Source: an uncultured Myxococcales bacterium
GTDB taxonomy: Bacteria > Myxococcota_A > UBA9042
Direction of reading: 5' to 3'
Assembly (NCBI GenBank): GCA_903896545.1
Contig: CAITYF010000014.1
Coordinates: forward strand, 1-41,004
Length of the DNA: 41,004 nucleotides
The translations under genes and the position numbers were made by a program. The notes beneath the pieces were generated by a model. That model searched no databases, was not told where the DNA came from, and was given only the letters and a program-made list of their open reading frames with translations. Numbering within the stretch: position 1 is the first letter of the stretch; each line of letters starts with the position of its first letter. Of the stretch, positions 1-8,141 are shown piece after piece.

Positions 1-280
1 AAGCCTTGTTGTCCGCCTTTGCACGAGTGCAAGACCGGATAGCAAGCCTTGTTGTCCGCCTTTGCACTACCGTCAGACCGGACCAGAGGCACTCCTATCG
101 GCTTTTGCACTATCAAAAACCCGACAAGAGCCACTCTGATCCGCTTTTGCACATGCATCGGACCGGACAGGAGGCACTCTGATCCGCTTTTGCACTAGCG
201 TCAGACCGGACCAGAGGCACTCTTGTCGGCTTTTGCACGATCAAAAACCCGACAGGAGGCACTCTGATCCGCTTTTGGCC
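1..280. repeat. 42-43 bp tandem repeat array, about seven units
   Basis: Imperfect units start near 1, 44, 90, 132, 175, 218 and 260. Each carries a core like CCGCTTTTGCAC followed by a GACCGGAC-type tail and AGGAGG. There is a higher-order period of 128 bp: the unit at 90 and the unit at 218 share an AT-richer variant (ATCAAAAACCCGAC), and the units at 132 and 260 match each other. The variant at 225-252 can fold, pairing GTCGG and TTTT with AAAA and CCGAC. Unit length alternates between 42 and 43, so no reading frame is kept. The array abuts the 3' end of the patatin gene and may continue left of the window. Confidence 0.85.
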
Positions 281-304
281 ATACGATGCCGCCGCGCCCA
301 GCCC

Positions 305-2161
305 CTACCCACGGTAATCACGCCCCTGCATCGCCTTCCAGCGGTCCAGCGCGCGGTCCGCCGTCGCCTGTGCCAGCGCGCGGGAGTCGGCCATGATGTC
401 AGTCGCGCGTTCAAAAGAGATCGGCAGGTAGCCCGTCGGCTTGGTATGCAGCACCGCGTCGACCGCGAGCTGCTCGGAATTGCCCGCCGTGTGGAACATC
501 ATGAACGTCGAGCGGTAGCCATCCAGGAGGCGCTGCACCGGGTTCAGCGCTTGCAGCACGCGCCCAGCGCGACCGGGCAGAAGCGGCTTGGGCGCTGGCT
601 CCGCTTGGGGCGGCGGCACGATGTTGGACGCGATGACGAGATCGGCGCCTTCCGCGAGGATGGGACCGTCGGGCACGTTGTCTGAGATGCCGCCGTCAAC
701 GTAGCGACGCAGCTTGCCGGCGACGGGGTCCATGGCCGTCGTCGGGCCAAAGACCGTGGGGAAGGAACCACTGGCGCGCGTGCCGACGGAGAGGTTGATG
801 CCGCGAATGGCGGTCGTTTCCGCGGCGGCGATGTCGCAAGCGACCGGCAAGAAGACGGTGTCGAGGTCCTCCAACCAGTGCTCGCCCACGTCGATCTCGA
901 CCTGCTTGCCGATGACCCACGAGCTGAGGATTGCGCCTTGCACGATGATCGCCAAGCGCGGACCGGCGGCGACGAGCTTGCGGAGCCCCTCTTCACCGCC
1001 CGCGCAGTAGTAGGCGCCGACCATCGAGCCAAAACTGACGCCCGCGACGATGTCGATGGGAATCTTGCGCGCGAGGAGCTCCTCGATGAGCGCCACGTGC
1101 GCGTAGCCCCACGCGCCGCCACCGCCCAGGGCGAGGCCGACCGTGCGACCGCTGACGTGGCGCGCCCACTTGTCCAACGCCGCGCGGCGAACGGGGCTCC
1201 ACGCAGCAATCGGCTTGTGCAAGTCCGACTGCGTGAAGCGCACACGCGCCGCGCCGACGGGCAGCACGTGCGGGTACACGGAGCCCGTCTCCGGCATCAG
1301 AATCGACTCACAGACCGGCACCGAGTCGCGGATCCCCTTGATCCCCGTGTCCTTGCCCGGCGTGTGGAGCGTCGCGACCTTGGTTGCGTGCATCGCCCAG
1401 CGAGTCCGCGTCGCCTCGCTGGCCGCAGACAGGTCCAGCAGGACGTAGTCGGCATCGCTTCGCAGCGTCGTCGCCGTCTTGGAGCCGAGGAACACGTCGG
1501 GATCCGCACCCGCATCGACGTGAACCAGGCCGTCGGCCGACGCACTGAGCGACGCAGCAGACTTCTTGGGCGCGGCTTCGCCGACGTGCAACACCGCCAC
1601 GCGGTCACCGTGATTGGCCACCAGCGCCTGACCCAGGGCGGCAACGAGCTTGTCCAGCGGCCACGCGTGCGGTCCCACAACGGCGACAATCTCGACATTG
1701 CGCGCGTCGTGCGCCGTCGCCGCGGCTTGCACGGACTCCAACTCCGGGTGGACGGCTACAGCCAGCGCTCGGCGAAACGCCGTGGACTCGGCCATCGCCG
1801 CGTGCAGGGCTTTCGCGTCCATCGCTGCCAACACGGACGCTTCACCCGCGAGCACGCGCGAACGCGTGGGCTGCCCCAAAACAACCGCTGTCTCGCCAAA
1901 AGTATCGCCCGGACGCAATTGCCGGCGAATCGTCGGCTTACCCTGCGCGTCGCGGCCGAAATCCTGCAGCCGCCCCGACAGCACGACGTAGAACGTTTCC
2001 GCTTCCACGCCGTCGTCGTAGACGAGATCGCCTTGGACGCAGCGCACCTCGGTCGACTTCGCCGCGAGTTGATGCAACTGCCGCAGCGGCACGTGGGCAA
2101 AGAGCGCGGAATGGCGCAGCGCCGTCACAATCGGCTTCATCGTTTCCAGAGAACCGGACAT
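305..2161 (-). CDS. cNMP-binding domain / patatin-like phospholipase (NTE family)
   Basis: A serine lipase of the neuropathy target esterase type, predicted to deacylate membrane phospholipids or lysophospholipids at the inner face of a membrane. From ATG 2161 (618 residues) the order is: cNMP-binding domain at about 12-120 (GDTFGE in the phosphate-binding cassette), a middle linker at about 155-300, then patatin at about 340-545. The patatin part has the oxyanion loop GGGGAWG near 346, the nucleophile motif GVSFGS with Ser376, and the partner DGG with Asp489, so the catalytic dyad is intact. I chose ATG 2161 over the in-frame GTG at 2173 because GGAGG lies five bases upstream of the ATG. It is divergent from the cyclase gene. 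Whether the cNMP domain still binds nucleotide cannot be told here. The class call is firm; the substrate is unknown. Confidence 0.9.
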   Translation of the reverse strand: MSGSLETMKPIVTALRHSALFAHVPLRQLHQLAAKSTEVRCVQGDLVYDDGVEAETFYVVLSGRLQDFGRDAQGKPTIRRQLRPGDTFGETAVVLGQPTRSRVLAGEASVLAAMDAKALHAAMAESTAFRRALAVAVHPELESVQAAATAHDARNVEIVAVVGPHAWPLDKLVAALGQALVANHGDRVAVLHVGEAAPKKSAASLSASADGLVHVDAGADPDVFLGSKTATTLRSDADYVLLDLSAASEATRTRWAMHATKVATLHTPGKDTGIKGIRDSVPVCESILMPETGSVYPHVLPVGAARVRFTQSDLHKPIAAWSPVRRAALDKWARHVSGRTVGLALGGGGAWGYAHVALIEELLARKIPIDIVAGVSFGSMVGAYYCAGGEEGLRKLVAAGPRLAIIVQGAILSSWVIGKQVEIDVGEHWLEDLDTVFLPVACDIAAAETTAIRGINLSVGTRASGSFPTVFGPTTAMDPVAGKLRRYVDGGISDNVPDGPILAEGADLVIASNIVPPPQAEPAPKPLLPGRAGRVLQALNPVQRLLDGYRSTFMMFHTAGNSEQLAVDAVLHTKPTGYLPISFERATDIMADSRALAQATADRALDRWKAMQGRDYRG

Positions 2162-2585
2162 GCAAACCTCCACATCGACACGGACGGCATCGGCGCCATC
2201 GGTGACGCCGAACCCAAATCATTTTGAAAATCCCCGGACGGCTCGCCCGAAATTGCTGGTCAAGGTGTAGCACAGTGTGCGGCGTGTGTCAGGAAGTTAC
2301 GGGAAGGCGCACCTGAGGGAGGTCCTGCGTTCGCCAATGGCGCAGCGATCCCGGCCCCATCGGCCGCCGCGGCGTCCTCTCCGCCCCGTGTTGATGTGCC
2401 CGCCGACGGGATCAATGGAAATTGAACTTCAAGGACATGCGGCTCATACGGAATTCAGAACTGGACGCCGTGAAATTGCCTCGCTGCCGATTTCCCCGAT
2501 GATGATTCCGCCGCGTGACATTCGCAAGGCCGAAGTGGTATCGTCGCCGCACGCTTCGTGCGGTTTTTCACGGCAAAGGCAAGGG
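2162..2585. promoter_or_regulatory. Divergent intergenic leader between patatin and cyclase genes
   Basis: About 420 bp separate the two divergent starts and must hold both promoters; I could not assign clear -35/-10 pairs. The reading frame of the cyclase stays open leftward to 2277, but that extension is Pro/Arg-rich and low complexity, and no good ribosome site supports it, so I treat it as leader. The only sharp signal is the terminator-like hairpin at 2547-2568. Confidence 0.45.
2547..2568 (+). terminator. Intrinsic terminator-like hairpin just before the cyclase start codon
   Basis: CCGCACG (2547-2553), loop CTT, CGTGCGG (2557-2563), then TTTTT (2564-2568). The stem is a perfect 7 bp with an immediate U-tract, the standard Rho-independent form. 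It ends 17 bases before ATG 2586, so a transcript begun upstream would meet it before the cyclase coding region. It could attenuate that gene or end a short leader RNA. Confidence 0.6.
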
Positions 2586-5500
2586 ATGTCAAAGGCCACC
2601 TCGGCGGACATTGTTCGGTTTGTTCCCAACGTTACGGCAGTGCGCGCAACGCACATGGCGCAGGCGATGGAACATGCGGAAGCAGACTCGCTTTCTGGCG
2701 CTGTCTTTTTCGCCGATATTTCCGGATTTTCTCGCTTGACCGAGCAATTGGTCAGCCGTCCCGACGGCGCAGAACGCATTGGCGCGTATTTGAATCAGTA
2801 TTTGGGCCGCCTCGTCGACGACATCGAAGCGCATGGCGGCGACGTTTTGAAGTTTGCCGGCGACGCCGTCATTGCGCTGTGGTCGGCGGATCCAGCGGCT
2901 GCGGATGCGGAGAGCGGGCTCGCAACCGCCACGCGTGCAGCGGCAGCGTGTGCCTTGCGCGCACAGAAAGATCTCGTGGGATTTCAAGCGGGTGAAGTGA
3001 CCCTCTCCATGCGCATTTGCGTCGGCGCCGGCAAGATTCGCCTGCTGCACGTCGGCGGCGTGCTGAATCGTTGGGAAACGGTGCCCTGCGGTCTCCCCGT
3101 GACCGACATGGCCGACCTCAAGCCGCTCACGCCCATCGGCGCCGTTGTGGTCAGTCCGCGCGCGTGGGAGTTGCTGGGGCCGCCGTTTGTGGGTCGCCCG
3201 GCACAGCGGACGGCGGACACGCGCCAGACCGTGCTCGACGCCGACGCGTCGATGCTCGATTCGTGGACGAACCTGCCCGCGGACGTCGCGGAGCCCGGAC
3301 CGATGCGCCTGCGCTGGACCGACGAATTGCCGCCCGCCGTGCCGCTGCATCGCGAGATGATTCTGCCCAAGGCGGAAGAGCTGCTGCGTTCGTGGGTGCC
3401 CGGCGTGATGCTGTCGAGCATCGCCAATGGCCTGTCGGAATGGCTCTCGGAATTGCGGCGTATTTCGGTGGTTTTTGCACAATTGCCGCGTGCGACCTCG
3501 GAAGACGCCGACCTCGGAAAGCTCCAGGAGTTGGTCGCTGCGCTGCAACGGTCGGTGTACCGGTTCGACGGCGGAATTGACAAAATCAGCGTGGATGAAA
3601 AAGGCGCCGTGCTGATCGCGGCTTTTGGGCTCCCCCCTCTGTCCCACGAAGACGATCCAGCGCGGTCGCTACTCGCGGCCATGGCGATGCGCAAGGCGAT
3701 GTCCGATTTGGGCGTGGAGGCCTCGATCGGCGTGGCGACGGGTCAGGTATTCTGCGGGACCGTAGGCACGCAAGCGCGGTGCGAGTACACCGTCATCGGC
3801 CACACCGTCAATTTGTCCGCGCGGCTGATGGAAGCGAGTGAAGGTCGCCTGCTCTGCGACGATGCCACGGCGCGCATGGCAGCGACGCAGATGGAATTGC
3901 TCCCCGTTGCGAGTCTGGAAATCCGCGGTCGCAGCGAGCCGGTTCAGGTATGGACGCCAACCGGGCTCATCCGCGCGGCGGTCCGTTCCAAAGGCGCACT
4001 GGTCGGTCGGCAAGCGGAACGCGATGTGCTGACGGGCGCGATCCAGTCCGTGGTGCGCGCGGCGCAGTCAGCCTGTTGCGTGGTGGAAGGTGAAGCGGGC
4101 ATCGGCAAGTCGCGTTTGCTGAACGAGTTGGAACAACAAGCCGAATCGCTGGGCGTGCGCATGCTCCGTGGCGCTGGTGACGCTGTCGATCGCAACGCGC
4201 CGTACCACCCGTGGCGCTCCGTGTTCGTCGAGATCTTCGGCATTTCACCCACCGACGGTCTGCACGAGCGCGCCGCCAAGGTCAACGCCACGTTGGCGAC
4301 GTTGCCCGCTGACCTGCGCGCGCTCTCGCCTCTCGTCGAAGCCGTCATCGCGCTTGATCTCGGTCCCGACAGCGGGATGGAGGCGTTCACAGGTGAAGCG
4401 CGCCTCGCGCAGACGCATCGCCTCCTGACTGTGCTGTTGCAGCGCGCGGTGGATGAAGGCCACGTTGGGCTGATTCTCGAAGATTGCCACTGGTTTGACT
4501 CCGCGTCCTGGGCGCTGCTGCGTGCGGTGCGGTTGTCGGTCACGCCGCTGCTGGTCGTCGTGGCCACGCGGTCGATGGAACGACCGCCACCGGAATTCGA
4601 CGCGTTGATTGCCGATTCGACGGTGAGCCGGCTGCGCCTTGGACCGATGGGGCGCGACGACTGTGGCCAATTGGCCGCGCAGCGCTTGAGCGTGCGAACC
4701 GTGCCCGGTGAGGTCGTCGACTTCATGCACCAGCGCGCCGGCGGGAACGCGCTGTACGTCGAAGAACTCGCGGCGGTGCTGCACGAAACGGGCAGTCTCA
4801 TCGTCCACGGTGACGAGGCTCGGCTCGCGGTGAATTTTGACCAACTGGCGCGCACCAAGCTGCCGGCGACGGTGGAAGGCCTAATCGTGAGCCGTCTCGA
4901 CGCGCTCGAGTCCACGCAGCAAATGGCGCTCAAGGTCGCGAGCGTGGTCGGTCGCCTGTTTCCGCTCGAAGTGGTCACAGACATCTTTCCGCTGACGGAT
5001 CGCCGCGACGACGTCGCAGGACTCATGCCGCTTCTGGTCGAGCAGGACCTGCTACGCACGGCCGATCAGCCGCTGCACTTCCTGTTCAAGCACATGCTGA
5101 CTCAGGAGGCGATCTACGGTCTGATGCTTTTTGGCCAACGCCGCGGGCTGCATCGCGCGGTTGCAGAGTGGTACGAGCGCACGCATTCGGACGACCTTTC
5201 GCACCTGCTGCCCGTGCTCGCGCACCATTGGCAGCGCGCAGAGGAGTGGTCACGCGCGCTGTCGTGTCTGGAGCAGGCGGCTGAGCAGAATCTGGACCGC
5301 TACGCGAACCGCGAGACCGTCGACCTGCTGACCCAAGCGCTGGTTCTCGACCGCGACCATCCGGGACAGGCCACGGCGATGCGGCGGATGCACTGGTTCC
5401 GGCATTTGGCGGAAGCGTGGTTTCGTCTGGGCGATCTCGCCAACGCCGCGCGGTATGGCCGGGACGCGCTGAAGTTGCTCGGCATGGCCGTGCCGACGAC

Positions 5501-6758
5501 GCTTCTGGGAACCCTGCCCTCGCTTCTCGGTCAAGTCGGGCTGCGCACACTGCAGCGCTGGCTGCCGTCGCGGTTTGCCGTGACGGATGCGGAAGAAAGC
5601 AACCAGCGGCTGTGGGCGACGCGCGTGCTGAACCGAATGACGGAAATCCACATCTACGGCGAAAATGCGGTGGGCTGTCTGGATTCCGGTCTGCGCGAAC
5701 TCAATACCGTGGAGCCGCTTGGACCGACCGCCGAACTGGGCAAGGCGTACGCGGTGATGGCCGTGGTGTTGGGCACCGTTCCACCGCTCGCACGCCTGGC
5801 GCACGCGTGGGGACGCCGCGCCATTTTGGTCACCGAGGCGGCGCCGCACCCCGGTTCTGCGCTCAGCTACGTCTTGTCGCGCGTCGGCATCGTCGACCTT
5901 TACGGCGCGAACTGGGTCGACGCGGAGGACAAGCTCCGCCGCGCCGGCGAGATTGCCCGGGTCTCCGGCGACCGCCGCTTGCGCGAAGAAGCGGTCGGCG
6001 TGCTCGGCATCACGCTCTTCTTCGCCAGCCGTTTCAGCGAATCGCGCAGCCACTTTGAGTCCCTCAAGGTCTCCTCTCACTTCTCCAACAATGTGCAAAT
6101 TCAGGCTTGGAGCCGTTTTGGCCTGGCCGCGTACCACCTACGCGCTGGTGACGCCGAACAAGCGCGGCAGCAACTGGTCGAGGTCGAAGACTGGGTGCAG
6201 AAGTCAGCAAGTGCGTCGGAGGTGCTGTGGTCGCACGGCCTCCTCGCCCTGGCCTGGCTCCGCGTGGGCGAGCGGGAGCGCAGTGAGTCCCTGGCGGACA
6301 CGCTGCTCCCCTACATTCAGAAGTTGCCGGTTGCCTATTGGGTGCAGCACGCGCTGGCCGCGCTTTGTGAAGTGTACTTGATGCTGTGCGAGCAGGCCGC
6401 GGATGATCCGGCGCGCGTCAAAGCGCTGCGCGGCAAGGCCTCGATTGCGTGCACGGCGATGCGGCGCTTCAGCTGGTCGTTCGCGTTTGGTCGGCCGCAG
6501 GCGCTCTTGTGGGACGGCGTTCTCGCCCAGGTATCGGGCAACAAGCGCAGCGCACAGCGGCATTGGCTGAAGTGCATCGCGGTTGCAGAAGCCCAATCGA
6601 TGCCGTGGGAAGCCGCGCTCGCGCGCCGTGAGTTCGCCCGCAGCCTGGAGCGAAACGACCCGCGACGCGCGGAGTGGCTGACGCGTGCCATCACCGAGCT
6701 GGAGAAAATGGGCGCGACCGCCGACCTGGATCGCGCCGAACGGAGCAAGTGGTCGTGA
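2586..6758 (+). CDS. Soluble adenylyl cyclase-like protein: two class III cyclase domains, NTPase, TPR-type tail
   Basis: A 1390-residue protein built like soluble adenylyl cyclases of the ADCY10 type. Cyclase domain 1 (about 35-190) has both metal-binding aspartates, Asp44 in FFADISGF and Asp93 in KFAGDA. Cyclase domain 2 (about 290-445) lacks the first metal aspartate (VVFAQL in its place) but keeps the transition-state pair Asn409/Arg413 in VNLSARL, as expected if the domains form one active site by pairing. A STAND/AAA-type NTPase follows, with Walker A GEAGIGKS at 502-509 and Walker B LILEDCHW near 628. The last 450 residues are helical and TPR-like. Start ATG 2586 begins MSKATSAD, just before the first domain, behind a weak AAGG site. 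The stop overlaps the methyltransferase start by four bases (GTGA). Product (cAMP or cGMP) and stimulus are not visible. Confidence 0.88.
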   Translation: MSKATSADIVRFVPNVTAVRATHMAQAMEHAEADSLSGAVFFADISGFSRLTEQLVSRPDGAERIGAYLNQYLGRLVDDIEAHGGDVLKFAGDAVIALWSADPAAADAESGLATATRAAAACALRAQKDLVGFQAGEVTLSMRICVGAGKIRLLHVGGVLNRWETVPCGLPVTDMADLKPLTPIGAVVVSPRAWELLGPPFVGRPAQRTADTRQTVLDADASMLDSWTNLPADVAEPGPMRLRWTDELPPAVPLHREMILPKAEELLRSWVPGVMLSSIANGLSEWLSELRRISVVFAQLPRATSEDADLGKLQELVAALQRSVYRFDGGIDKISVDEKGAVLIAAFGLPPLSHEDDPARSLLAAMAMRKAMSDLGVEASIGVATGQVFCGTVGTQARCEYTVIGHTVNLSARLMEASEGRLLCDDATARMAATQMELLPVASLEIRGRSEPVQVWTPTGLIRAAVRSKGALVGRQAERDVLTGAIQSVVRAAQSACCVVEGEAGIGKSRLLNELEQQAESLGVRMLRGAGDAVDRNAPYHPWRSVFVEIFGISPTDGLHERAAKVNATLATLPADLRALSPLVEAVIALDLGPDSGMEAFTGEARLAQTHRLLTVLLQRAVDEGHVGLILEDCHWFDSASWALLRAVRLSVTPLLVVVATRSMERPPPEFDALIADSTVSRLRLGPMGRDDCGQLAAQRLSVRTVPGEVVDFMHQRAGGNALYVEELAAVLHETGSLIVHGDEARLAVNFDQLARTKLPATVEGLIVSRLDALESTQQMALKVASVVGRLFPLEVVTDIFPLTDRRDDVAGLMPLLVEQDLLRTADQPLHFLFKHMLTQEAIYGLMLFGQRRGLHRAVAEWYERTHSDDLSHLLPVLAHHWQRAEEWSRALSCLEQAAEQNLDRYANRETVDLLTQALVLDRDHPGQATAMRRMHWFRHLAEAWFRLGDLANAARYGRDALKLLGMAVPTTLLGTLPSLLGQVGLRTLQRWLPSRFAVTDAEESNQRLWATRVLNRMTEIHIYGENAVGCLDSGLRELNTVEPLGPTAELGKAYAVMAVVLGTVPPLARLAHAWGRRAILVTEAAPHPGSALSYVLSRVGIVDLYGANWVDAEDKLRRAGEIARVSGDRRLREEAVGVLGITLFFASRFSESRSHFESLKVSSHFSNNVQIQAWSRFGLAAYHLRAGDAEQARQQLVEVEDWVQKSASASEVLWSHGLLALAWLRVGERERSESLADTLLPYIQKLPVAYWVQHALAALCEVYLMLCEQAADDPARVKALRGKASIACTAMRRFSWSFAFGRPQALLWDGVLAQVSGNKRSAQRHWLKCIAVAEAQSMPWEAALARREFARSLERNDPRRAEWLTRAITELEKMGATADLDRAERSKWS

Positions 6759-7573
6759 ACACAGAAGTCCTTCGCTGTCCCGAATGCCGCGGCAAGCTCG
6801 CCCGGCGCGCCACGACGCTCCTCTGCACCGGCTGCAACGCCGGTTGGCCGTTGCGCGACGGGATTCCCGTTCTCTACCGCGAGCCTTGGGTGCAAGGTCC
6901 GGACAAGTTGCTGCGCTATTTTTACGACGGCGTGCCGCGCTTGCACGACCCACTGGTGCGCTACGGCCTGCCGCTTTGGCAGGTCGGCGGAACGGAAGCA
7001 GAAATCCGCCAAGGGTACTTGCGGCGCCTGCGTCTGGACGAACTGCGTCCGGACACCTCGCCCGTGCGCTTTCTTGAGGTGAGCGTCGGTTCGGGCGCGA
7101 GCATCGAACTGGTGCGAGACGGCGCCGCTGCTGTGCCGGACATGGAGTACTGGGGCTTCGACCTGTCATGGGGGATGATGAAGCTCGCCCGCGAGCGCAT
7201 CCAGAAGGCGCACCAGCCGCCCGTGCACTGGGTGCAAGGTGACGCGCATGCGCTGCCGTTCGCCGATGGGCTTTTTGACCGCGTGCTGCACGTCGGCGGC
7301 ATCGGCGGATTTCGCGATCCGGCAAAAGCGCTCGCCGAGATGTGTCGCGTGGCCAAGCCCGGTGCACCGATCGTCGTCGTCGACGAGCAGTTGGATCCGA
7401 ACCGCCACAACGGTCTGTGGCCGCGGCTGTGGTTTCGCGCTGTGACGTTCTACGACGACCGTCCGCATTGCCCGACGGAAGCGCTGCCGCCGGGCGTCAC
7501 GGAAGTGGTTGAAGAGCAACTGAGCCGCTTCTATTACGGGCTTTCATTTCGCGCGCCCGCGGGTCCACGCTGA
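6755..7573 (+). CDS. Class I SAM-dependent methyltransferase with N-terminal zinc-ribbon-like segment
   Basis: A 272-residue methyltransferase. The N-terminus has two Cys pairs (Cys8/Cys11 and Cys24/Cys27) in a Trm112/UPF0434-like zinc ribbon. The Rossmann methyltransferase fold follows: motif I as EVSVGSGAS, a FDLSWGMM acidic strand end, VQGDAHALPF before the motif IV region, and a late VVVDE strand. This arrangement resembles small-molecule or quinone-type methyltransferases rather than a DNA methylase. GTG 6755 is the best start: it overlaps the cyclase stop as GTGA, and GGAG lies at 6742-6745. An in-frame ATG at 6674 would sit deep inside the cyclase gene and add an Arg-rich leader. Translation is probably coupled to the cyclase. 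Substrate unknown. Confidence 0.87.
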   Translation: MNTEVLRCPECRGKLARRATTLLCTGCNAGWPLRDGIPVLYREPWVQGPDKLLRYFYDGVPRLHDPLVRYGLPLWQVGGTEAEIRQGYLRRLRLDELRPDTSPVRFLEVSVGSGASIELVRDGAAAVPDMEYWGFDLSWGMMKLARERIQKAHQPPVHWVQGDAHALPFADGLFDRVLHVGGIGGFRDPAKALAEMCRVAKPGAPIVVVDEQLDPNRHNGLWPRLWFRAVTFYDDRPHCPTEALPPGVTEVVEEQLSRFYYGLSFRAPAGPR

Positions 7574-7586
7574 TCCCACTTTGAGA

Positions 7587-7632
7587 GCCGCCGGAGGTGC
7601 GCGCTCGCGGTCGAGTCCGAGACGGCAACAGG
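7587..7632. repeat. Dispersed intergenic repeat, copy 1
   Basis: A 46-bp stretch carrying CCGGAGGTGCGCGCTCG, AGTCCGAGACG and CAACAGGT, matched almost base for base by 39902-39948 (two substitutions near the left half and small indels). It lies between two convergent genes and overlaps no supported CDS. Confidence 0.7.
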
Positions 7633-7673
7633 TTCGCCCCTCAGCGCTTGGCGTTGGACAAAGGTCGTCTTTT

Positions 7674-8141
7674 TCAGGTTCGGAACTTCGCCACGATTTG
7701 CGGCAGCAAGGTTCCCGGCTTCACTGCGTCTCCACCAGCATCGGCGGCTTGGCCCAACACGGTCAGCGTCAGCGTCAGCGTGCGATTGCCATCGGTCAGC
7801 ACGTCCAACCCGCTGTAGAGCGTCGCGAGCAGGATAATCTCGGCGATCTCATCGACGGCCACGCCTTCCATCAGCGCCCAGTAAATGTGCACCGCAACGG
7901 CAAAAGTCGGCCGTCGGCCGCCGACAAAAAGCGCGAGCAGGCAGCGTTCCCGATTCGCAGGAGAGAGCGTCGGCGGCGCGTCGTTGTAGAAGCGGTCTCC
8001 GGCAAAGGCGGTCAGCCCGGCCGAGGGCGGATACGGCCCGGAGACAATCTGGGTCGCCACCGCGTCCATCACGGTGCGGCTGTAGCCACCGCGCAGCGTC
8101 GCCAATTGTGCCTCGGTCAACTGTGTCTTGAAGTCACTCAC
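7674..8141 (-). CDS. Carboxymuconolactone decarboxylase-like / AhpD-fold protein without CxxC
   Basis: A 155-residue all-helical protein. The family signature is visible in HIYWALMEGVAVDEIAEII followed by YSGL, but the redox CxxC of AhpD is absent: the only cysteine is in RERCLLAL. A peroxidase-reductase role is therefore unlikely; a decarboxylase or ligand-binding role remains possible. The start is GTG 8141, which overlaps the preceding stop as GTGA; GAGG lies about ten bases upstream. It is the last gene of the fabH-acyltransferase-reductase operon, so it probably acts on a product of that pathway (inference). Confidence 0.8.
   Translation of the reverse strand: MSDFKTQLTEAQLATLRGGYSRTVMDAVATQIVSGPYPPSAGLTAFAGDRFYNDAPPTLSPANRERCLLALFVGGRRPTFAVAVHIYWALMEGVAVDEIAEIILLATLYSGLDVLTDGNRTLTLTLTVLGQAADAGGDAVKPGTLLPQIVAKFRT

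Noticed and set aside
1..280. Possible CRISPR array
   Set aside because: The units are contiguous 42-43 bp repeats with shared, not unique, intervening sequence and a higher-order period; no cas gene is near.
878..2227. 449-codon plus-strand open frame
   Set aside because: Complement of the patatin gene, whose active-site motifs are intact on the minus strand.
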